A stretch of DNA of 64,000 nt from Albula goreensis (Eukaryota; Chordata; Actinopteri; Albuliformes; Albulidae). Under the pieces are notes generated by a model that did no database searches, was not told where the DNA came from, and saw only the letters and a program-made list of their open reading frames with translations. Of the stretch, positions 1-10,226 are shown in pieces. The position numbers and the translations under genes are program-made. The stretch is taken from the NCBI GenBank assembly GCA_022829145.1, contig CM040744.1, positions 13,030,218 through 13,094,217 on the forward strand, in the 5' to 3' direction. Position 1 is the stretch's first letter, and every line of letters starts with the position of its first letter.

Positions 1-3000
1 AAAGATGGTTTTTGGGTAGGAAAAATTATCAGCAAACACCAGGATGTAAAGTGAGTTCAAGTCTGATCAATAGGACATTGCTATTATCAAAGCACATGCT
101 AAAATAAATGGCTGTAATTAACTGGACTGGTCCAGGCACAACCCATCAATACAGACATACAATACTTTTACTTAATCAGCTTGTCAGGGCTGAAATTTTT
201 GTTTCAATACGTATGTGGCCAGAGATCAAGGGGCAGAATTTCATAATTACTGACTAAAAATAATGCACTTAAAATGACACCATATAAACAATTCAGTACC
301 GTCTCAGTTTGTTGCCAATGAATTAGAAAGTTTTTGTACACTGTTATTAGAGAATCTTAATTTAGTCAATATGAAGTTAAAATTACAGGCCAAAATTGGC
401 CAATGATGACTTTGTAGACAGTAATATTTTATTATATGAACTTATATTTAATATTAAAAATAAGGGGCAATTGATTATTCTTTAAACATGTGATTTATTT
501 TATTCTCATTGTTCTGTGTGATTGGACTGTTGTAGTTTGTCTTGTATGTTTTAATTTGATTTGAATTGTTATTATTGATGTTGACTCCCTTGAAAAAGAG
601 ATGCAATATCTCAATGAGAGATGCATAAGTTGAAATTTACTGCAAAAATAAAGTTTAAATAAATACATGTAAAAACATATTTGTGTAATTCATTAGATAT
701 TGAAACATTCTGTAATTAATGCATAATCAATTACCTGTACAGCATGATAATTATGCATCGTAAAGTAACTAATCGTAAAGAAAAAATTACAAATTTTAAC
801 TTGATGAACTTCTGCTGATGTGTTACTCATTTTTTACCGAGAGTATATGGGCATCTGAGTATGTGTATAGGAAGTCTATGATTTCAACATTTTTCAGGCG
901 TAACTCAGATAACTGGGACTGCTACTTCATTTTCTTCAGCTTTTAAAACTCTGATATTTACTGCCCTCCTCTTCAGCCTATATACTTAATCAACACCCAT
1001 TTATATAAAAAACTGAATTCTACATAACAGTAACAGAAAAGAGTTTCTATTTAGAATAAATACAGGGAGATATGTGTCCTTGATTTTAATGACTTGCCAT
1101 AGCTGCCAAGTATCTACAAAAACAAACAGCCCTCAAACTACCTGCAAGTTGACTACTCTCAAACACAGACAAAACAGTGTCTTGTTACCATCCTGTCACT
1201 TTATTTACTCCTTTATGACACAAAGGCAAATATTCGCATCAAGGGAACCTTTCAGCTCTGCTCGCCACCCCTGCTATATGCGGCTAGGTCCCCCATGGAC
1301 CCTGCATTAAGAGCTAAAGGACACCACTGCACACAAAGACACCAGAGAAAGTGCATCATGGCTTTGTATAAGAAAAGCAATACCAATGGTTAAATATAGC
1401 AGCAGGTCGCTCTCATCGTTACAGAGGAATGTGATAAAAAAGTAAGAGATACTCAGTGGTGAAGGCTGAAATTCCGTGAGGAGATATACAAGACGAGTGG
1501 GAGGGATCGACTTCGAAGGCAGATGAAACCCAGTCGCACATCTGCATACAAAGGCTCCCACATCCCTTCGCATGACAGCAATCTATCACCATCGTCAGCT
1601 TTGCACTCATCATGTTTAATCAACAAACAGTTAAACCTGGGGTAGAATCGCTTCCAAGCACTGCTGGCTTTTCCCTCTCCTTAGACCCATTAAGAAGATG
1701 AGCAACCTTTGGTTGGTGACAGTATGCATACTGTGGGCCAGTGATCTAACTTTACCGGGTAATTACGACCCCTAGCTGTGCTCCGTGACCTTGAAGCAGG
1801 GACTTGTGCATGCCAGTCAAAGGGAGAATAGTTAAAGCACCAACCTCTTTGGTTTCAGGATCACTACAATACATTAACCCAGTCCTGTGCTCCCCTCCAC
1901 AGCCTCCATCCTGCTACCGTACTTCCTGTTTGGTTAATGATGTCATAGAGGGCCAGAGATCATGTGATGTGATAAAAGGAATCCATCCCATTCCTTCAAC
2001 AGGGAAATTGCAATGCAATTTGTCATTACAGGAAGGACTTTCAATGAAGTCCTTTATCACGTGCAACCAAAAACAACTGCAGGAAACACAATTAGCGATT
2101 TTCTGAAGGTACTGTGGGGTAAAAATCACAATTTTCTGAAAAATTCTCAGTGTGACAGATGTGCAAGGAGGACTTATTGATTGATCTTCAGGGAAACAAA
2201 CGTTGCTAAAAGAAAGTCATTTGAGATTTTTAACCATTTCACAAACAAATCATTCTGAAAATATGCTGAATTAACTTACAGTGTTACACAAGTAAAGCAT
2301 GGTGTATGACATCACTTCTTGACTGACACTTTAAACTCAATCCACATCCAGCCCATAGGCTAAACCGTACACTAATCCCATTGCCAGCACTTACATATCC
2401 ATGTACAGAACAAAATAGGGCTACATAATCTTCCCCAGTCCACATCCACCTGCCATCCTAACAGAGGTATACAGAATTCTTTTTACCTTATCACTCACTA
2501 TGAGCCTGACCAGACTGACACTCGTCTGTGTGATAAACATGCTGAAATTCCAGAGATGCGCTTCAGATTAAGAAATGCAATGGAAGGTCACATCTTCAAT
2601 GAGGATTCACAATCATGAGTCTGTGAGGGTTAAAACAGCAGCTGGTGATTCCGACCTATAGCATACCTACTGCATATTAGCTAAAGCCAAGGTAAGAGAA
2701 GTCAGACTATGAGAAACTTATCTCAGGAAATGCAACTTCCCCCTCCAAACTCTCTAGAGAAAGAGAGCTAGTACTCGCTCTACTGGCTAGACTAGTACTG
2801 CTCTCCTTAATTTAATGAAGCAGAATGAGAAGAGGTTTTGTAACTGACTATTATGTGCTACTGAGCACAATCCATAACGTCTCAGGCCAAAATATTTGAA
2901 AAATGTTATTGCACAGAGAGTCATAGAACTTCAAGAAATATTTGACAAAAAACTTCAGCACAATGGTTGGATGGTTAGACAGAACAATATTGTAGAACTT

Positions 3001-3309
3001 CTTTTCCAGCAACATTTATTGTTATGTCTGTGAACATACCAGCTCACACATTTGCCTGGGACTCTTTGTGGTTCTTTCTGCACTGACTGCTCAATCAATA
3101 GCTTCTGAGAGCCTGTCAGCAAGAGCACGGGGAGGCAGGCTAGAGGTGTCAGACAGTGCACTTCAGCTGTTTCCTACTGCAAAGTGCTTTAAACCTCCAC
3201 AACACCACTGCTGCAATGTTTGCTCTCAGATTCAGAACAGGGAAACTTCTCTGAGCCATTCAATACTAGAACAACACCATCAAATAAGTCATATTTCAAA
3301 AGTATGAAT
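1..3309. other. AT-rich spacer, no gene seen
   Basis: No ORF here resembles a known protein. All open frames are under about 100 codons and have biased, non-domain-like composition. The first 1,000 bases are strongly AT-rich. From about 1,690 to 2,110 the composition is more balanced, but I recognise no element there. A small imperfect inverted repeat around 2768-2813 has GAGAGC and AGTACT arms; it is too short to interpret. Confidence 0.6.
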
Positions 3310-3351
<42 letters not shown>

Positions 3352-3368
3352 TAGAGATAGATAGATAG
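3310..3368. repeat. (GACA)n followed by GATA-type microsatellite
   Basis: About ten GACA units run to position 3350 and pass directly into GATAGA/GATA units that end near 3368. The change from GACA to GATA is a simple C-to-T variant of the same tetramer. Mixed GACA/GATA arrays are common in vertebrate genomes. No gene is associated with it. Confidence 0.95.
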
Positions 3369-3419
3369 GCATTTTCTATTTAAATAAAATACATGTCTGC
3401 AATATGTATGGAGAATATC

Positions 3420-3725
3420 AAATGTCAGGAGTTCATGAACATCCTGGGAGAGATGTTTGAAAGGAACAGGACAAACTCATGCTGCTAGCATCCCTGACCA
3501 CAAAAGCTGATTCTGGCTCTTGTGTGAGGTGAATTGGCAGAAATCCAGGTGCGATGCTGTCGTAATGCAGGTTTGTCACCTGTCTAATGTTCATGGTGAT
3601 GTCCCACAGCTGTCAGCTCCATCGCCCGCCCAGGGGCCACCCTCCCGGTCTCACAGAGACAGACACTGTTGATAGCTATCTGCTGATAGCTACGGTGAAC
3701 GTTTGAGAACGATCAGTGCAAGGCT
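3420..3725. promoter_or_regulatory. Candidate conserved noncoding block
   Basis: This block has higher GC than its surroundings and ends at an A-tract (3730-3747). It holds two E-boxes (CACCTG at 3577-3582 and CAGCTG at 3607-3612). The octamer GATAGCTA occurs twice, at 3671-3678 and 3685-3692, 14 bp apart. A CpG-containing GC-rich stretch lies at about 3622-3650. No open frame spans it. An enhancer-like role is inferred from composition and motif clustering only. Confidence 0.35.
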
Positions 3726-3729
3726 ACGC

Positions 3730-3747
3730 AAAAAAAAAAAAAAAAAA
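3730..3747. repeat. Poly(A) tract
   Basis: An uninterrupted run of A of about 18 bases. There is no adjacent SINE or processed gene that I can recognise, so this is probably simple-sequence expansion. Confidence 0.9.
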
Positions 3748-4207
3748 CTGAAAAAAGGCAAGCTGCATTCTAGTGCCTGTAGCAACAATCCTACCCTGTA
3801 GTGGTAAGATATAAGATTTTAAATAACTTATGTAACATCTATGAGAAGAGAGGTATGATCAAATATTGCCTTAAAGGCACTGACACAAGCTGCTATGTGA
3901 TTCTATAGAAAATGATATGTTCCCATGGAGAAGGGTGCCAACTAATAAATTATGTAAATAAAAAAAATACAGTGCAGGCTGATCAGAAGTTCATGCCCCG
4001 GGCAGTTTTTTTTACAGGCAATGAGATCCAGTAGATAACATGTTGGCTTATACATAAATATGGGTTATACATAAATGTCTTGCTTTCCATTGTTTAAAAT
4101 GTAATATGGTTTCATACCTAGCATTTTCCCCCTCATGCAGCTTTGGCTGTGAAATAATCATGTCAACACAGTGATGTATTGTCATCTATTAAAAATTAAG
4201 GCAAAAC

Positions 4208-4209
<2 letters not shown>

Positions 4210-4303
<94 letters not shown>
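4210..4303. repeat. (CA)n microsatellite with CG interruption
   Basis: About 94 bp of alternating CA, broken once by a CGCGCG stretch at 4255-4259. Open frames across it read as His-Thr repeats on the plus strand and are artefacts of the repeat. The alternating purine-pyrimidine run with the central CG block has Z-DNA-forming potential in principle. Confidence 0.98.
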
Positions 4304-4305
<2 letters not shown>

Positions 4306-4402
4306 GGTCTTAATATATGTGTATCCCATTATATGTTTATGATATACATATGATATATATATACTTTTGTATATACATATATAGATACTTTTTTAAACAT
4401 TT

Positions 4403-4434
4403 GTCCAGTTTTATTATTATTAATAAAACTGGAC
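4403..4434. repeat. Perfect short hairpin, 14-bp arms
   Basis: The left arm GTCCAGTTTTATTA (4403-4416) is the exact reverse complement of the right arm (4421-4434), separated by four bases. It lies 100 bp after the CA array, in AT-rich sequence. It is too short for a microRNA precursor and has no poly-T terminator context. It may be the remains of a foldback element or a replication-generated palindrome. Confidence 0.9.
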
Positions 4435-7204
4435 AGCTACTACTGCCTTCTGTGTGTCATGGTGCACAACTCATGGCATATTGTTCAAACCTTCTTCAAT
4501 AGAACTGGCATTCAATAGGATGTCTCTCTCTAAACTGAAATATATTCTATTGGGTATCCTCATATCATGTTTAAAGCCACTCTGAATATGGGTCGGGGGT
4601 ACAAAGGGAGACATTTTCTTTGCCAGAGGAGCTGCAGCTGCAGGGGCAGGGGCAGGTCTGCCTGTCAGACACTGCAGCACCTGCCTGCCCACTGTATGCA
4701 GGTGAATCAAATCTGTGCTTTGACACACTCTTTCGCATTGTGCTGATTCAATGTACCATTTTCATGAGCAGATAGTGCTGCTCTGTATTTTGCTTTGAGG
4801 TTAAGGTGACACTAAATGCATTGCTATCAAATGCATTGTGTTCTGTTCGAAAGCAGAAAATATTGATTCATGTGCTAATAGATAAATTGTAGAATAAGTT
4901 CATGAATACATTTAGTTTCAGCAGAAATGTTATTTCACCAATTTGAACAAATTTTTGGTTTTATAAACAAGCAGACCTAAGGCTCAACATTCATGCTGTC
5001 ATTGTACCTCCTCCAGCTGAATAATTGTTGCTTCATTTATGAATATACACACACCTGGGAAAGGTGGTCAGTAAATTTAGACATAAAATGGTCATGACTG
5101 AAGGAGTAGTCTTTCAGGGAAGATATATTTAGTCTGTTATCTTTGCCCCATAGTTATCCAGATCACTGACAATTCCTATTATACAGAGCTGAGAAGTATT
5201 TACAGAAATGTCTTGGTGAAAACCCCCCACAGTATACTACTATACTATAAACACAGTATATAGAATTGCCATATACGATATATGCAATTGTAAGACCACA
5301 TTTTGCCACATCTAAAAGTAAAGTAAATCACAATATCAAATTCTGAAACTGAAACTAAAATTCAAAATAAATTCAGTAGAAATAATTAAAGAAGGGTAAT
5401 ATTCAAAATTATCAGTCTGTAATTACAACAATAATGCATTTCTTTGATTATAATACAAATCTCTAGAGACTGGATATGCCATTGTACAAAATGCAATCAT
5501 TTATCTTCTGGCTGGGCAGAATTTTCCAGTCCTCTGTAGCACACAGTTGTCATGACATGATCTTTACAATTTCAGCTTTGGCTGAACAATCCAGGGAGTG
5601 TAGTTCATGATATGTAATGTAATATATGTGATACATGTATTCTGCAAGATGCTGTGAAAAATATTCTGGACCCTGGCCATACTTTTGATAGGTAAGAAGA
5701 GTGCTTGCTGGAATGATACAAGCCATACATTCCATAAAAATCCAAACTAGTTAACTGGCAATACAGAATCATGAAGTGATATACTTCATGATATATGATT
5801 GCTATGACATTGTTTCACACTACTAAGGAGATGAATTGCTTAGTTTTGCCAAGTCTGGGTAACACACAATACCTGAACAGCAATAATTAAAAAACATGTG
5901 TAAACAACTCAAGGGATGTAAAGGAATGAATTATACTACAATATACGACTAATTACTGTTTGAGGCATATAGCCAATGAAACAGTAGGCTCTCCTTTCGA
6001 GCTGTCATAAAGCAGCCTGGCCTGTGAAAAGGAGAAAAGCATACACCTTTTGCCTACGAGGAAAGGTTTTATGGTAGTTGTCTCTGAATACCAGTCACCT
6101 TGGCAGATAACAATAGGCAATGTAAGAGGATACCCAGAATTCCTCTGTACTCTGTAATTTACTCCTGACATGTTTCTTCTCGGAGAAATGCAACAAAAGC
6201 CACAGAATGTGTAGCTATCAGTGATATGACTAATTATTTAGGAAGGTAGGAAAAAGGACTGACAGAACTATGATGTGCCAGACAAATTGTTATGCAATGG
6301 CATTTTATATAAGTAACGTTTAAGTCCTGTCTCAGTTGGGATATTAATTATCATATAATTAGATCATTGAAAATGAACCGAAATACCAAATAGGGACACG
6401 GTCCCATTTAGACATGGTCATTTTACTCTCTTTCTTTTTGGGCAAGTCAAAGGGAACAGATGTCAGGAAATGATTCTCACTGGCTTCTGACCCCACAGGA
6501 AGGCATATGCTGTTTTCAGAGTTAGGCGGCTCACTGGAAACTGTATATCAGTGACATAAACCACAAGAGGTTTCAACTGGGACAAGAAAGTCGCTGGAGA
6601 GCTGAATTGAGAAAGCGCCGCCCGTATTTCCGTGCACAAAAGAAAGAACGCTCCTCGTGCTAGTGTACACAAAAAAAAAGTTTGCCTCCAGCAACCTCCC
6701 CTTTTCTGAATTAAAGAGCCTCTCTTATTGTTTGTGCGGTATCACCTTAACTGTTTTCCCACCATGGCGATTTGACCTGGAGTTCTGGGTGCTGTCTGTT
6801 TCTGGTGATCAAGTGTCACACAGTGGTTATCACCCAAGCCCTAGCTCAGCTGTCTAGATAATATTCCAGATTGTGTGGTGTGACTCAAGAAAACGGGACC
6901 TCTAACACACTCAACCATTCAGATATCCATTTAAAAATAATCCAGCAATCTAAAAACAACACTCTTCTCTGTGAGCCTTTAACTCTTTTAGCTTGGGTTT
7001 GAATAGTGAGAAGAGTATAACAAATTATTTATAAAACATGATATAACATGGTTTAGTTATTTATGGATACACATTATAACTGCTTTATTACATAGTTTAC
7101 AGATGTCTCTATGAACACATTTTCCTTTCCTAAACTCTTTGCAAAAGGTATGAGTAGCACATCCTGTCAAATTGATAAAGATGTGATCCTAGCACAATAG
7201 CTAA
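4435..7204. other. AT-rich spacer, no gene seen
   Basis: No ORF resembles a known protein. A small inverted repeat with 10-bp arms (ATCATGAAGT at 5768-5777 and its complement at 5783-5792) is visible. A block of balanced composition at about 6440-6670 is listed separately. Confidence 0.6.
6440..6670. promoter_or_regulatory. Candidate conserved noncoding block
   Basis: Balanced base composition stands out from AT-rich flanks. A CpG cluster at about 6614-6658 contains GCGCCGCCCG. No frame across it looks like an exon. I infer possible regulatory DNA from texture only. Confidence 0.3.
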
Positions 7205-8235
7205 ATAATATACACTGGCTTGGCCATTTCGTACAGAGATATTTATTTTCCTATGTTACAGTTCCCTGTTCCCTTTAGTACTTCTGCATCTTCCCCAGCA
7301 ACAGGTATATGTGGCATCCCACAGGGATCAGTTTTCGGTCCCATTTTGTTTTCCATTTATAAGCTACTATTAGGTCCTTACACAATATTTAATTTCATTA
7401 TTTTCCAGATTGTACTACATTATTTCTTTCATTTAATCAAGTATGCATCATGCCTTGCAGATGTAAACTGTTGGACAAAACTTTAAATGAATGGACATCA
7501 ATACGTCAGAGATCATAATTAATTTTTAAAGCATCCTACTAGTCCAAATCAATGCAGTTTTGAATTTGAAAAGCTTATTCGTTTGAATTAGCCTTCTGCA
7601 TAGCTAACATTTGCTGGTATTAAAACAAATGAATACTTATGATTTCATTTGTGCAAAATACTTTTACATGTACTGTTACATCCCTGTTATGCATACATGT
7701 AGTGAGAGCGTGCATGATTTTGTAAGTGTTTGTGATTGAGTCCTGGCCCCATCTTCACTTAATTAAATGATCAGTAGCTAGGCTCCTAACAAGAAGGAAA
7801 ATAAAAAAAAATAATGAACTCTCATCCAAGTCTCCTTGCACTGGCTTTCACTTATTTTGTAAATGTACACCCACTTAAATTAAGGACTGATAATGACAGG
7901 GGATTGTGCCTTCTCTCTCAAAGCTGTCCAGCTATGGAACAATATGTGAGATATCAGACTATCTGTCCAGTCTAAGTTTTCCATTTTCCAAACTCGGTTT
8001 TGTTTGGCTGGTTAGTTGTTGTGGATATATGTTACATTTGTTTTTGCAATGACACTCATCTGTGTTTTATTTAGTCTCATCCTTGTCGATGTCCTTTTTC
8101 TGTCATCTGCAACACTTTGATGTTTTTACTTTTTATTTGTATCATTTCCTAAAGTAAATCATTTAGTGTATGGTATAGTAATGTGAGAAAGATGTGTTCT
8201 ACACAAATACAGTTATTGCACTACTATAATGCAGT
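7205..8235 (+). mobile_element. Broken L2-clade LINE remnant (non-LTR retrotransposon)
   Basis: The frame from about 7220 to 7486 contains GICGIPQGSVFGPILFS, which matches the reverse-transcriptase block conserved as GVPQGSVLGPLLFS in L2/CR1-type LINEs. It is preceded by the usual SSPA-like residues and followed by a degenerate CLADVNCW stretch like the CLADIKSWM segment of L2. The YADD segment between them is missing or unreadable. About 400 bp later, near 7895-7950, another frame gives GDCAFSLKAVQLWNN and then EIS after a stop, matching the C-terminal GDRAFSVAAPKLWNSLP motif. The segment around 8187-8212 resembles the AAAGGTGCTATATAAATAA-type L2 tail. Stops, frameshifts and an unalignable middle show it is dead. 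The 5' part is absent. Confidence 0.75.
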
Positions 8236-9998
8236 AATTTTTTATGTTACCATAATGACTGCATGTAAAGTATATAATAAGAGTAACAAGTTGAAATAAA
8301 ATGACAGGGGGGGTTACAGGAGAAAAATATATCTAAGGAGTATATTATTATATCCATGCAAAGCTGATGGGGGCATTGCTGTTAATAAAGAATACAGATA
8401 GATATTAACCAGACCTATAACAAATTTGCAGCCATACTGAACTTCTGCAAAGGAGTGTCTTGGGCTTGCCAGACATTCAGCTGCATTTAGGAATAAAACT
8501 GTATTTCTTTCGCCAGACAAATTTTGAAGAGAAAAAGAAAAACTCTTTGTTTTTCCATTACTGCCATGAAGTAAAATACAATCAGTATTATTTCCAGCAC
8601 ACTGTGCTAAATTTTAACCAGTAGCACAAACCTGTAGAAGATGAATGTTTAAGAAACCATCACAGACAGTATACTGAATGTCCTTGACCTCTGCTCAAAT
8701 ACACTCCTAATGATTCCACTCCCATACTCTAAATTGCTGCACAGAAGCTACAACACATATTTCACTTTACAATTTCCCTGAGATCAGGGAGGCACCTGTC
8801 TATTTATTTTACTATTCAGAATGCATTCAAGCTAGCACAACCTGAAAAGGGCATGCTGAAATACCATGTAATTACAAGCATTAAATCTAAATCTGAAACT
8901 TGGCCTGACAGGATGGGATTATCAGTGACCTTGCACTGCTACAATATACCGCTGCCTAGAACATGAACAAAGATGTTTGCTAAAATTTGGGATGCAAGAA
9001 AAACCATAACCATAAAAAGACAATAATACCAACATCAATATTATTTTTTTATGCTGTAGGTCTTTGCTATATGTCACAAATTAAGGCCAGCATGGCCACA
9101 ATGAAAAAGCCAGCCACATATCTTTCAAATCTAGCACCTCCACAGTTGAATGCATTTGAGCCAGAAAGTTTAAGCAGCTTAGCTTACCTTGGACAACAAA
9201 CGTGCGCACGTTTTTTTTGTTAGCGGTGTGCTAGGAGTCACACGAGGCTCTGCCCGCAAGGTGCTGAATCTGAAACTCATAAGCAACAAAGAGCTCATTT
9301 TGAAAAATCACCTCGGCCCGGCTGCAGCTCTGCCCTTATCAAAGAATCTTTCATAAACACCACAATGCTATTTCCCACCTGTTTGATGTTTCTCCTCCCT
9401 CCTCTTTTGCAGAATTCCACCCAACTGCCACAGACAATGCAAAATGTGTACCTCTAAGGTGTCCAGAGGTCGGTGATTTTTTTCTCTCTTTTTTTTTTTT
9501 TTTTTAAAAAAAGGCCACCTATTCACTCTCTCACACCAAATGCTCGACTTTGTGTGGAATCGGTTTCTGTCCACCAGGGGAAACTGAGATGGGGGGCCAA
9601 CAGAAAAAAGTAGCTTTAGAATACAAGCTTTGAAAGAGGACAGCTTTACTATGAATGAAGTCTATGTTCTTTGTTGTTTAAATGAGCAGTGTCTGTTGCC
9701 GTTGCGGCACTCTTCAACTGCAGAGGGAATGTATTAAGTAGGTTTTCATTTTAACTTCAATGGCCATCACTTGTGAAAAGATCAGCTTACATGGTCTGGT
9801 TAAAAAAAGGGGGGGAATCTTGTTTAGCAATAATGTCTTTTGTTGCTCGTCCTATTTTGGCCAATTTATTGCTATTTCTATGTGAAGAATTATTTTCATG
9901 TAATTAAAAATCACCGCCAAATTTGGGATTTTTAAAGTTGCTACAATATAGTACACCCTGGAAATGAATTTGAATGTCAAGGGCTGATAAATACAGAC
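8236..9998. other. Spacer with poly(T), no gene seen
   Basis: No protein-like ORF. A run of about 17 T (9489-9505) is followed directly by A-rich sequence. A motif-bearing block at 9230-9430 is listed separately. The rest is AT-rich and unremarkable. Confidence 0.6.
9230..9430. promoter_or_regulatory. Candidate conserved noncoding block
   Basis: A balanced-composition block containing a TCF/LEF-like ATCAAAG (9338-9344) overlapped by a GATA-type TTATC, and an E-box CACCTG (9376-9381). No open frame spans it. The regulatory call is inference from motif clustering. Confidence 0.35.
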
Positions 9999-10130
9999 AT
10001 AGCTGAAACCCTTTATATATGTATAAACATATAAGAATAGTTATGATAAAAATATTTTACACTTTTATTATAAATTTTAAAGTTTATTATCTATTGTCTC
10101 ATCATAGTACATTATTGACCAGGGTTTCAG

Positions 10131-10166
<36 letters not shown>

Positions 10167-10226
10167 CTGAAATATATATAAATTGTGTGAACAGTAAGGT
10201 ATAAATATATACCTTACTGTTCACAC
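9999..10226. repeat. Cluster of nested inverted repeats around an (AT)n tract
   Basis: ATAGCTGAAACCCT at 9999-10012 is repeated perfectly inverted at 10121-10134. The inverted copy overlaps a 48-bp palindrome (10125-10172) whose arms are TTTCAGCT and AGCTGAAA around an (AT)n core. Thirteen bases later a second hairpin (10185-10226) has 19-bp perfect arms, GTGTGAACAGTAAGGTATA and its complement, with a 4-base loop. The outer 14-bp repeats could be terminal inverted repeats of a 136-bp nonautonomous DNA element. I cannot identify the family. Confidence 0.85.
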
